The position numbers and the translations under genes are program-made. A model generated the notes under the pieces. That model was not told the DNA's origin. It searched no databases and saw only the letters and a program-made list of their open reading frames with translations. A DNA stretch of 64,000 nt from Lyngbya sp. PCC 8106 (lineage in GTDB: Bacteria > Cyanobacteriota > Cyanobacteriia > Cyanobacteriales > Microcoleaceae). The DNA lies in the NCBI RefSeq assembly GCF_000169095.1, contig NZ_AAVU01000018.1, positions 1 through 64,000 on the forward strand, given 5' to 3'. Shown in pieces: positions 47,601 through 56,159 of the stretch; position 1 is the stretch's first letter, and each line of letters opens with the position of its first letter.

Positions 47601-47986
47601 TGATATTAAATTAATCTTGTTGGTGCTTTTTGTCTGATTTGTTTTACTTTTTGTAATCATTTTCGAGAAGTGGCTTTAAACTATCTTTACGAAGATATTT
47701 ACTTGTTTTTAGAGAAAACTGTGATAAGATAGTCTATTAAATAAGTAAAATATACAGAATTTATTGTAGGGGATCAATGAAATATGCCGAAAGAAGGATT
47801 TGTAAGGGATATGGCTGATGACAAACTGGATGGATAAGTAGAAAAAGATTTATCCTGCTTTTCTATGACTCTAGAATTGTCGGAATGATAGAGATTCATA
47901 TCGGTTTACATCCCCACAGTCTGAATTCGGGAATGAATTGAACCTCACTTTAAAATTTTTACTCAATTACACAATCGGTGTTTAAA
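47601..47986. other. Intergenic region
   Basis: 386 AT-rich bases. A 17-codon frame begins at ATG 47784 (MPKEGFVRDMADDKLDG); it is too short to support. No tRNA, repeat or terminator recognised. The promoter of the zinc-ribbon gene is presumably here. Confidence 0.3.
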
Positions 47987-48226
47987 ATGACGACTACAAC
48001 ACAAAAATCCATTCAAACGGTAACAAAACAAGCAGTTCACTGTCCTAATTGTGGTGCATTAGCCGAACGTTGGCACTACAGCGATCGCACTCAAACTGAA
48101 TGCGGAGTTTGTGACTATTTGATGGTCACTTGTCCGCAAACGGGAAATGTGATCGAAGCACAGGCACCAGGTCTTTATGCCAGTAAATTACAGTCTGTTA
48201 AATCGGTTGTTTTTGATGTGAAGTAG
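47987..48226 (+). CDS. Small zinc-ribbon protein (79 aa)
   Basis: The ATG at 47987 is used; a GTG three codons earlier is possible. Two Cys pairs, CPNCG (about residue 19) and CGVC (about 40), spaced by about 20 residues, make a treble-clef or zinc-ribbon site. The rest is short and polar, ending in VKSVVFDVK. Proteins of this kind are conserved in cyanobacteria but uncharacterised as far as I know. It stands alone. Confidence 0.75.
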   Translation: MTTTTQKSIQTVTKQAVHCPNCGALAERWHYSDRTQTECGVCDYLMVTCPQTGNVIEAQAPGLYASKLQSVKSVVFDVK

Positions 48227-48332
48227 CCTTGAGAAGCTAAAATAAGGAGGGGTTAACTCTCCTTTAACTTCATCTCAATACTAAGGTTTTCAACAAGAGA
48301 AAAATATCCTTAGAAAAGAGTCAAAGTGTTTG

Positions 48333-49379
48333 CTAATTTTGAGAAGCATTGACTTGAGAAGCCCGTAACTGTCCGCAAGCTGCATCCGCTTCTAAACCGC
48401 GAGAATACCGCACACTGACGGCAATATGTCGCTCTTTTAACGCTTTCATAAAGGTATTAATTTGTGGTGAAGTCGGACGCTGATAATCCACTTCAGAAAT
48501 AGGATTATAAGGAATTAAGTTCACATGGCTTTGAAAGCCGCGTAGATGAGTTGCTAGTTCAATCGCGTGTTCGGGTTTATCATTGAAATTTGCGAGAAGA
48601 ATATATTCAAAACTGACTCGTCTTCCGGTTGTATTGACATATTCTCGACAATCTGCAATCAGTTTTTCGAGGGGATAATGGTCAGCACTAGGAATTAACT
48701 TTTCTCGTAGCTTTTGGTTAGAAGCGTGTAAACTGACTGCGAGAGTAACTTGAAGTTGATAGCCCGCAAAATCACGAATTTGTTGGGGAATTCCTACAGT
48801 TGAAACCGTGATCATTCGCTGTCCGATACCTACATCTTGATTAAGAGATTTAATCGCCGCCACGACATTTTTTGTATTCAGCAGAGGTTCTCCCATTCCC
48901 ATAAATACAATATGGCTAACTCGTCGCCCAAAATCTTCTTGAACCGTTAATACTTGGTCAATAATTTCATGGGTTTCTAAATTGCGAACAAATCCCCCTT
49001 TTCCCGTTGCACAAAAATCACAAGCCATCGGACAACCAACTTGAGAGGAAACACAAACTGTTAGGCGCTTTTCGGTGGGAATTCCAACGGTTTCAATGAT
49101 ATTATTATCCGCTAACTTTAACAGATATTTAACCGTTTGATCAGGCGCAACTGATCGATAATGAATTGTAGAACGACCAATAGAAAAATTTGCCACAGTT
49201 TCTCGCCATTGTTTCGGAAAAACTGTGATTTCTGATAGAGATTTACTACCCTTTTGATAAATCCATTGATAGAGTTGTTTGCCGCGATAGGCAGGTTGTC
49301 CTTGTTCTTGAACCCAATTCGTTAATTCTTCTAAAGACAACCCCAGTAAAGGGACTTGAGAGGATTTAATTGTTAACAT
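48333..49379 (-). CDS. rlmN: 23S rRNA (adenine-2503-C2)-methyltransferase RlmN
   Basis: 348 residues. The radical SAM cluster motif is GCPMACDFCATGKGG, with Cys116, Cys120 and Cys123. The C-terminal methyl-carrier Cys is Cys335 (DAACGQL). The VFMGMGEPLLN and SLHASNQ blocks are also diagnostic. It methylates A2503 of 23S rRNA (and A37 of some tRNAs) using two SAM molecules. ATG start at 49379. All catalytic residues are intact. The neighbours give no operon. Confidence 0.97.
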   Translation of the reverse strand: MLTIKSSQVPLLGLSLEELTNWVQEQGQPAYRGKQLYQWIYQKGSKSLSEITVFPKQWRETVANFSIGRSTIHYRSVAPDQTVKYLLKLADNNIIETVGIPTEKRLTVCVSSQVGCPMACDFCATGKGGFVRNLETHEIIDQVLTVQEDFGRRVSHIVFMGMGEPLLNTKNVVAAIKSLNQDVGIGQRMITVSTVGIPQQIRDFAGYQLQVTLAVSLHASNQKLREKLIPSADHYPLEKLIADCREYVNTTGRRVSFEYILLANFNDKPEHAIELATHLRGFQSHVNLIPYNPISEVDYQRPTSPQINTFMKALKERHIAVSVRYSRGLEADAACGQLRASQVNASQN

Positions 49380-49503
49380 AGAAAGTAATTATAAAAATCT
49401 AATTTATAAAAATAATAACACAAAATAACAACCTAACTGTCGGGACGGGTTCTCCAACAATGAGACTAACAGATCACCTCAATCAACCCGCCCAACTCAG
49501 TAT

Positions 49504-49914
49504 TCAAGAAGAAGGCGAATTAGTCACACCCTTTTTTTGATGACTTAAAAAATCTTTTAATCGCACTAAATTGATCGTTTGACCTAAATTCAATGGAATC
49601 ACCGAAATTCCTTCAAGTCGGGACTGAATCCAACCCTCACCCCAATACCATTCGTGAAAACCATCTATTCCCTGACTCAACAGGAAACGGAGACAGTTCG
49701 ACTCCGCCACATCCACATAATGCTGAATAGTAACAGGCCCGATAGAACTGGTAAACGTCATCCCAGTTTGAAACTGTTCCGGAAGCCCGGGTGAAAACTG
49801 TTGAGGCCATAACCATTGTTGAAGCTGACTTGGACGCAATAAACTCTCGCGAATCGCCACTTCTGACGCTTCGACTTCAATACGAAGATTGCTTTGTTGA
49901 AAAGTACCCAGCAT
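49504..49914 (-). CDS. SRPBCC-like hypothetical protein (136 aa)
   Basis: 136 residues, ATG at 49912-49914 without a clear Shine-Dalgarno. The pattern (IRESLLRPSQLQQWLWPQQF, then SSIGPVTIQHYVDVAESN, then a Trp-rich HEWYWGEGWIQSRLEG and a long C-terminal helix) fits a small START/SRPBCC hydrophobic-ligand-binding fold. No specific family recognised. It is followed by rlmN on the same strand, 124 bases away, and is divergent from hslO. Confidence 0.62.
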   Translation of the reverse strand: MLGTFQQSNLRIEVEASEVAIRESLLRPSQLQQWLWPQQFSPGLPEQFQTGMTFTSSIGPVTIQHYVDVAESNCLRFLLSQGIDGFHEWYWGEGWIQSRLEGISVIPLNLGQTINLVRLKDFLSHQKKGVTNSPSS

Positions 49915-50151
49915 AGTCTTTTAAAGTTGTTAGTCAGAAGTTCAGGAGTATAGTCAGGATAATTGAGGAATTACCCGTACAGGAGTTCAAATGGGATTGA
50001 TAGCTTTTTACAGAAAACACTAATCACTGTCTTATATGGTAAGCGATTGACGCGCGCTGCGTCATTGACAGAGGCAATCGCACTCGACCTCAGCCAAGAC
50101 CTCAGAAAAAACTACAATAGTGAAGAATAGGTAGTGTAAAGAAATGTAAGC

Positions 50152-51084
50152 ATGGCTGATCAACTGATTCGCGCTACGGCGGCGGCCGATGGAATTCGGG
50201 CGGTGGGAGTCATAACAACCCGCTTAACCGAAGAAGCCAAACAACGCCACAAACTTTCCCCTATTGCCACAGCCGCCTTGGGTCGCACAATGGCAGCAGG
50301 ATTATTATTGGCTTCGAGTATGAAGCAACCCGAAGCGAGAGTCAACATTCAAATTAAAGGAGACGGTCCCCTTGGTCGAATCTTCGTTGATGCCGGGTTA
50401 GATGGTACTGTCCGAGGCTATGTCGAAAATCCTGAAGTTGAACTTCCACCCAACGAAAAAGGAAAACTCGACGTTGGAGGTGCTGTTGGTCGCAATGGGT
50501 TTGTGTATGTGGTGCGGGATGAAGGCTATGGCTACCCTTATTCGAGTACCGTAGAATTAGTTTCTGGTGAAATCGGCGACGATTTAACTTACTATATTCT
50601 CAACTCCGATCAAACCCCTTCTGCTTTAGTGTTGGGGGTGTTTGTCGATAGTGATGGCGTCCAAGCCGCAGGAGGAATATTACTACAAGTCCTGCCCAAA
50701 GCCGCAACCGATGAAGAATTAGTAAAGACCCTAGAATCTCGTGTAGAAAAATTATCAGGGTTTACTCCCCTACTACGTCAGCGTAAAACGTTACCTGACA
50801 TTTTCCAACACCTGTTGGGGGATATGGGCTTAAATATTCTACCCACGGCGCAAATCGTCCGCTTTGATTGTAGTTGTTCCTTTGAACGAGTCTTAAACGC
50901 TTTAAAAATGTTTGGACAAGCCGAACTCCGGGACATGATCGAAAAAGACAACGGCGCCGAAGCCAAGTGTGAATTTTGCGGGGAAGTCTATCAAGCCAAT
51001 TGTGATCATCTCTCTCAATTGATTGAGGAGTTGCGATCGCGAACCGATTCACCTAAGATTCGGAAAAGATCGATCCTATTTTGA
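50152..51084 (+). CDS. hslO: Hsp33 redox-regulated chaperone
   Basis: 310 residues from ATG at 50152. The N-terminal core has AAADGIRAVGV and GRTMAAGLLLAS. The C-terminal zinc switch has Cys240 and Cys242 (DCSCSFE) and Cys273 and Cys276 (KCEFCGE), the CxC/CxxC arrangement that becomes disulfide-bonded on oxidation and activates holdase function. All residues are in place. It is cytosolic and a single gene, with its own divergent upstream region. Confidence 0.96.
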   Translation: MADQLIRATAAADGIRAVGVITTRLTEEAKQRHKLSPIATAALGRTMAAGLLLASSMKQPEARVNIQIKGDGPLGRIFVDAGLDGTVRGYVENPEVELPPNEKGKLDVGGAVGRNGFVYVVRDEGYGYPYSSTVELVSGEIGDDLTYYILNSDQTPSALVLGVFVDSDGVQAAGGILLQVLPKAATDEELVKTLESRVEKLSGFTPLLRQRKTLPDIFQHLLGDMGLNILPTAQIVRFDCSCSFERVLNALKMFGQAELRDMIEKDNGAEAKCEFCGEVYQANCDHLSQLIEELRSRTDSPKIRKRSILF

Positions 51085-51338
51085 TGGCAGCTTGGTAAAG
51101 TTGTAAATTGTAATCGGATCGAGACTAAAATCAAAACCCTGGTCATGCCAAATCAGGATGGGGGAGTCGGGGAGCATAGGAATCATCGAGTTAGAGCAGT
51201 TGTATACCAATGGCCGCTATACTCTGAGCTTGAACCTCTCTCCCCCTTCATCTTACGGTAGATGATCGCCCCTACTTCTACTGTTGGGTCGGGAGTCAGG
51301 CGTGTGTGTGGTGAGAGCTGTTTTGGGTTAGCGTACCT

Positions 51339-53627
51339 ATGAGTGAAAAGCACAATCAACAAAGCCGTTGGATAGAACGATTATCCGCGCAACCAGAAAA
51401 AGATCCTCAATTGTCCGTACAACATTCGTCGCTGCGGAAAAGTCGTGCTGAACGACTTAAGGAGTTGCGGGCGTTGTTGGAGTCGGGGGTTGAGGAAAAA
51501 TCAACTCAAACACCAAAGCCAGACCCCGAACCCCAAAAAGTTATTCCGCAAAAAGTGATTCCGCCAACTTTGACGATTCCTCCGGCTGAACCCATCTTGA
51601 CACCGCCACCCCAGCAGACCTCCAAGCCGTCTAAGGGAAGGCTGCTGCTGAAGCTAACGCCGTTGTGGTTGGTATTGATGATCATCACCCCAGGTGGAGT
51701 GGGATATTTAGCCAGTTCGATGCTGTTGCGATCGCCTTCGTTACCCAATTGTCCGAAAATCTTCTGGCCAATCGCTTCGGCTTCCTTGCGTCTTTACTGT
51801 GCAGAAACAGCCGCCAAAAAAGAAACGGTTTCTGATTTATTGGTCGCAATTGAATTGATTGATAGTTTGTCGAAAACTCACCCCTTGCGTCCAGAAATTA
51901 ACCGTCGCATAGAACAATGGTCGATGGGTATTTTAGAGGTGAGTGAAAACTTGTATCAAGCGGGTGAACTCAAAAAAGCCATAGAAAGCGCTCGCAAAGT
52001 TCCCCAAGATACTCCCGCATTAGCGAAAGTAGAAGAACGGATTAAAGAATGGAATTCTACCTGGAAAGACGCTGAGGAAATTTATCGCAAATCTGAAGAT
52101 CATTTGCGCCAAGAACAGACGAATTTGGCTTTTCGGGAAGCAAGTCGTTTACTGAATATCGGAAATCAATATTGGGAAACGACAAAGTATCAAGAACTCA
52201 CCGATTTTGTGCAAATTGTTCGAGAAGAAAGCAAAAAATTGGCAGCCGCCCGTCGCATCGCAGAAGAAGGAGGATTTGATAGTATCATCAAAGCTATCGA
52301 ACAAGTTGAAGTAATTGGCTCAGAAAGCTATCTGTATGAAAAGGCGAGTAAAGATATTACAGAATACAGCAAAGTTGCCCTGAAACTGGCAGAAGATAAT
52401 TTAAAATCAGGAGATTGGCAACGTTCGATTAGTATGGCGCAGCAAATCCCTAAACGAGCAAAATTGGATCAAGAGATCGAAGATTTTATCGTCTTGTCTC
52501 GCGCTCATATTCCCGCCTCTTTGGATACCGCCGAAGGCTTGAAAGATGCGATCGCTCAAGCTCGAAAAATCAGCCGAGGTCGTCCTTTTCATAATAAAGC
52601 TCAACAATATATTCGGAACTGGCAACAAGCAATTGTTGATGTTGCGACTTTAGACAAAGCTCGTAAATTAGCCCGTTCAGGTGCGGTAAAAGACTTAAAA
52701 GCTGCTGTGGCTGAACTCAGAAGTATTCCGACCTCTAATCCTCGGGGCGAAGATGCACAGGTTCAGATGGTTCGGTGGACTCAGAAAATTGAAGAAATTG
52801 AAGATCGTCCTTTATTAGAAAATGCGGATCAACTCGCCAGTTTTGGTGATGTGAAATCTCTCAAAGAAGCTATTTCTCAAGCTAAACAAATTAGCCAAGG
52901 ACGGGTGCTTTATGATGAAGCTCAAGATCGGATTTCTGAGTGGACAGAAAGAAGCCAACGCTTAGAATATCAACCTATTTTAGATCGAGCCGTTCAAATT
53001 GCTTCCGATGGAGATTTAGCCCGAGCGATTTCTGTTGCTGAACAAATTAAACCCGGAATTGTGCTTTATCCTGAAGCCAAAATGAAGGTTGATGAGTGGA
53101 AAGCCGAACTTCAAGATACTAAAAATGTTCAAAATGCAGAAAATATCGCCGCTAGTGGTACTGTCGAAAGCTATGTAAAAGCAATTCAATTAGCATCTCA
53201 GGTGTCTCCTTCAAGTTCTTGGCGAGGACGGGCGGATAATTTAATCAGTCAATGGAGTCAAGAAATGTTAGAAATTGGTTTGGATGAGTCGGTTTATGAT
53301 TTACCGGCGGCGATCGCCACGTTGAAGAAAATTCCTTACGGTACTAATGCTTACAATGCGGCTCAACCTCAAATTCAAACTTGGGAAGAATGGCTAAATC
53401 CACCTCCACCTGAACCTGAACCCCCTCGTTCTAATGGTTACAACGACTATGGAAATTATAATGATGGGTACGATAATTATGATAGTTATCAAGATTATAA
53501 TAGCCAACCCGAGCAACCCAATCCCCAACCTCCAGCCCTTCAACCTCAAACCCCTTCTCAACCCTATAATGATTCTGTAGAGTTGAATAAGCCGCTCACT
53601 ATTAACAAAGTTTCAGATATTCGATAA
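51339..53627 (+). CDS. Single-pass membrane protein with long helical repeats
   Basis: 762 residues. The first 100 are basic/Pro-rich (KPDPEPQKVIPQKVIPP...). One membrane helix lies at about 108-130 (LWLVLMIITPGGVGYLASS). Residues 140-680 are a run of about nine to ten helical modules of roughly 55 residues, with the pattern L--A---A--I--G---Y-EA---I-EW. The tail is Tyr/Asn/Asp/Pro-rich (residues 690-740). Such proteins are sometimes misnamed chromosome segregation ATPases; no ATPase motif is present. It probably faces the periplasm or cytosol as a scaffold. Function unknown. Confidence 0.72.
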   Translation: MSEKHNQQSRWIERLSAQPEKDPQLSVQHSSLRKSRAERLKELRALLESGVEEKSTQTPKPDPEPQKVIPQKVIPPTLTIPPAEPILTPPPQQTSKPSKGRLLLKLTPLWLVLMIITPGGVGYLASSMLLRSPSLPNCPKIFWPIASASLRLYCAETAAKKETVSDLLVAIELIDSLSKTHPLRPEINRRIEQWSMGILEVSENLYQAGELKKAIESARKVPQDTPALAKVEERIKEWNSTWKDAEEIYRKSEDHLRQEQTNLAFREASRLLNIGNQYWETTKYQELTDFVQIVREESKKLAAARRIAEEGGFDSIIKAIEQVEVIGSESYLYEKASKDITEYSKVALKLAEDNLKSGDWQRSISMAQQIPKRAKLDQEIEDFIVLSRAHIPASLDTAEGLKDAIAQARKISRGRPFHNKAQQYIRNWQQAIVDVATLDKARKLARSGAVKDLKAAVAELRSIPTSNPRGEDAQVQMVRWTQKIEEIEDRPLLENADQLASFGDVKSLKEAISQAKQISQGRVLYDEAQDRISEWTERSQRLEYQPILDRAVQIASDGDLARAISVAEQIKPGIVLYPEAKMKVDEWKAELQDTKNVQNAENIAASGTVESYVKAIQLASQVSPSSSWRGRADNLISQWSQEMLEIGLDESVYDLPAAIATLKKIPYGTNAYNAAQPQIQTWEEWLNPPPPEPEPPRSNGYNDYGNYNDGYDNYDSYQDYNSQPEQPNPQPPALQPQTPSQPYNDSVELNKPLTINKVSDIR

Positions 53628-53662
53628 ACTCAGAATGAGAGTATTTTGTTAACCGTTCTCCT

Positions 53663-53986
53663 ATGAATCTCCGTACCCTTCGTCAATTTCATCGCCAACT
53701 CGCACCGATTATTATTCTGCCGTTTTTGATTACTGCAACGACAGGAGTTGCTTATCGTTTAGGAAAAAGTTGGTTCGGTTTGTCTCGCGATCAAGTTCAC
53801 TTTTTAATGGTGATTCACGAAGGGGAATATCTCGGGAAGCAACTCGAACCGATTTATGTTCTTTTAAATGGGTTGGGGTTGCTATTTATGTTGATTACAG
53901 GCATTGTGATTTGGGGAAATAGTCTCAGTAAAGCGAGTTGGTTTCGAGCGTTATTTTCCCGTCCCCAAAAAGAAACCAGTGAATAA
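53663..53986 (+). CDS. PepSY-associated transmembrane domain protein (107 aa)
   Basis: 107 residues. RTLRQFHRQLAPIIILPFLITATTGVAYRLG is the standard start of the PepSY-associated membrane family; a second helix follows near residue 70-86 (VLLNGLGLLFMLITGIVIW). Full-length members are longer and include PepSY domains; this is a short two-helix version. Possibly linked to iron uptake or redox in relatives. The ATG at 53663 lies 35 bases after the helical-repeat gene and may be co-transcribed with it. Confidence 0.7.
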   Translation: MNLRTLRQFHRQLAPIIILPFLITATTGVAYRLGKSWFGLSRDQVHFLMVIHEGEYLGKQLEPIYVLLNGLGLLFMLITGIVIWGNSLSKASWFRALFSRPQKETSE

Positions 53987-53990
53987 AAAA

Positions 53991-55013
53991 TCACTGATGT
54001 TCTTCCAAGAAAATGTCTTGATCTTGGGGTTCACTAAACCAGATAATCAGCATTCCAGCAATGGGAATTGAGAGAAATATTCCTAAAATCCCGGCAATTT
54101 TTTCCCCCACAAATAAAGCAAAAAAAAGAAACACTGGGTTAATATTTAAGTTGTCTTTCATCAGTTTAGGAGAGATCAGGTTATCTTGAATTTGCTGTAC
54201 AATTGTTGCGGCAATTAACACTTTAATCGCCATCCAACCTCCTTCAGAGAGAAATACCAATAAACTCACGATAATGACACATAATGTTCCACCAACCCCT
54301 GGAATCACATCAATTAAGCCTAAAATAATACTGAGAAATAAAGCATATTGAACGCCTAGAATTTTAAAAGCAATAAACCCAGAAATTGATAAAAATAGCA
54401 CTAACAAAAACTGAGCGCGAAAAAAACCAATAAAACTTTTTTGAACCGTTAAAGAAAAGCGATCTCGAATTTCAATCGGTACTATTTTTAAGCAAGCTGA
54501 CCAAATCTTAATCCCATCAATCAGCATATAAACACAAATTACAACAATAAAAATCAAACTTAAAAAGTTAGAAAAAGCACCTTGAACAAAGCCCAAACCC
54601 GTTAATAGTCCGGCTTGTAAGGCTTGAATCATCTTTTCAATATTAATAGAATCTAAAAAATTTTCGACCGGATTTACATCAGAATCTTGAACAAAATCAA
54701 GTAAACTGGTCACAAATCCTTGTCCTTGATTAACAACCTCTATTCCTAAAACGGCAATCAAACCTATTAATAACCCAAAAGCTGTTGTACAGACAATTGC
54801 GATTGAAAAACCTCGGGGAATATAACGAGAAACCTTTTGAACTGGATAATTGAGTAAAGCTGCAAACGTCCCCGAAATTGTAAAAATTACAATTACAGAA
54901 TAAAAGTAATTAATCAACTGAATGATCGCCCAACCGCACATAAATAGTAATAAAAAACGCAGTAGCGTTGATGTATTAAGCTGTCGCCACATTGACTGAG
55001 GATGTTTAGGCAT
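53991..55013 (-). CDS. AI-2E family (UPF0118) membrane permease
   Basis: 340 residues. N-terminal helices at about 15-80, a soluble loop to about 145, then helices from 150 to 325. The family blocks IQDNLISPKLMKDNLNINPVFLFFALFVG and IAGILGIFLSIPIAG are present. It differs widely from the family member at 9640-10713, so the two are old paralogues. Substrate unknown. It converges with the PepSY-type gene, 4 bases apart at the stops. Confidence 0.85.
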   Translation of the reverse strand: MPKHPQSMWRQLNTSTLLRFLLLFMCGWAIIQLINYFYSVIVIFTISGTFAALLNYPVQKVSRYIPRGFSIAIVCTTAFGLLIGLIAVLGIEVVNQGQGFVTSLLDFVQDSDVNPVENFLDSINIEKMIQALQAGLLTGLGFVQGAFSNFLSLIFIVVICVYMLIDGIKIWSACLKIVPIEIRDRFSLTVQKSFIGFFRAQFLLVLFLSISGFIAFKILGVQYALFLSIILGLIDVIPGVGGTLCVIIVSLLVFLSEGGWMAIKVLIAATIVQQIQDNLISPKLMKDNLNINPVFLFFALFVGEKIAGILGIFLSIPIAGMLIIWFSEPQDQDIFLEEHQ

Positions 55014-55641
55014 TAATCTAACAAAATTAGATGAAAATTGCTATAGTTTATTTAAGCATAAATTTATAGCTATAGCACTTTGACTGAATATAAAAATAGT
55101 AGTCTTGTCTCTTGCTAGTTGGGTTCTTTTTTCAGATTAATAATTTTTCCTAACTCATTTAACAAGACTATACCAGTCCTCAATGATGAGTCAATTATCC
55201 CAAAAATGAATAAAAATCATCTCCCCCTCTATATCTCGGGAATTGATTTGGGAATCGATCCGCCAAAAATATCCCCGGATGCCTGCTATTATTCAGCAGT
55301 TATCGAATAGTATTTTTATATGTACTTAGCCAGCGCTAGCAGTCGTACAGGTCAACATCAGAGTACACTATTTTGGGTATACAAAGCCTTACAAACCGAT
55401 GGCATCACACCTTTTTTACGGTTAGGTTTGTATCTTCTTCCATTGAAAAGTATTTTGATGATGCTGACTCAGCCTATCGCTTCTAAGATTGCAAACAAGA
55501 ATCAATTTTTTATCAAACAAAAATCTGGTTTTTTGAAGTCTAATCGTCCTATGAAAACAATTGAAGAAATGACTCAGCAACAAGTCAATACTGATATTAA
55601 AGTAATTGCTGAGAAAATTTTACATCATATTCTTCCTCTAT
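55014..55641. other. Degenerate intergenic stretch
   Basis: Leads into the ABC-ATPase remnant. Frames of 60 to 110 codons exist (for example from 55320) but have no ribosome-binding site and no recognisable domain; the sequence may be decayed coding DNA. CTATAGCACT near 55071 resembles one end of the element at 590-697, but no second end is found. Confidence 0.3.
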
Positions 55642-56045
55642 GTTAGAGACAATATCGCCTATGGTCGTCTCGATGCAACTGAAGACGAAATTATTGCCGC
55701 CGCTATACAGGCAAATGCCCATGAGTTTATCCTAGAACTGCCTGATAGTTATGATACCAAACTTGGCGATCGCGGTGTTCGACTCTCTGGCGGCCAGCGA
55801 CAACGAATTGCCCTAGCCCGTGCCATTATTCGCAACCCAGAAATTCTGATTCTTGACGAGGCCACCAACGCCCTAGACACGATTTCTGAACATCTCATCG
55901 TTTGTCTACGATTGAAAAAGCAGACCAAATTATTGTACTTGATCAAGGACAAGTTGCTGAACAAGGCAATCTCCAGCATCTTTTACAGCTTAACGGACTC
56001 TTTGCCAAACTTCACCGACTGCAATATCATCATTCCCCAAGCTGA
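55642..56045 (+). pseudogene. Decayed ABC-transporter ATPase (exporter type)
   Basis: From 55642 the frame reads VRDNIAYG, then ELPDSYDTKLGDRG, the ABC signature LSGGQRQR and Walker B ILILDEATNALD. It then jumps at about 55893-55900 into another frame reading RLSTIEKADQIIVLDQGQVAEQG and ending at 56045. About 20 residues, including the His switch, are lost at the jump. The Walker A and all the membrane domain are missing upstream. So this is the end of a type I exporter gene with at least two lesions. It cannot be functional. Confidence 0.85.
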
Positions 56046-56159
56046 AAACTTCACTCAAATAATCTCTATAAAGGATTCAACCCAAAACCCATTTTTTTGA
56101 TCAAAGAAAGCCAGAGAGTAGAAGTTTATTCGTTTCAAATGTTCATTTTGTCCGACGAC

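Noticed and set aside
47784..47837. A 17-codon frame (MPKEGFVRDMADDKLDG) as a small gene or leader peptide
   Set aside because: It is too short, its ribosome-binding site is poor, and no following biosynthetic gene makes it a likely precursor.
55068..55100. CTATAGCACT as a third copy of the interspersed element
   Set aside because: Only ten bases match and no opposite end lies within 400 bases.
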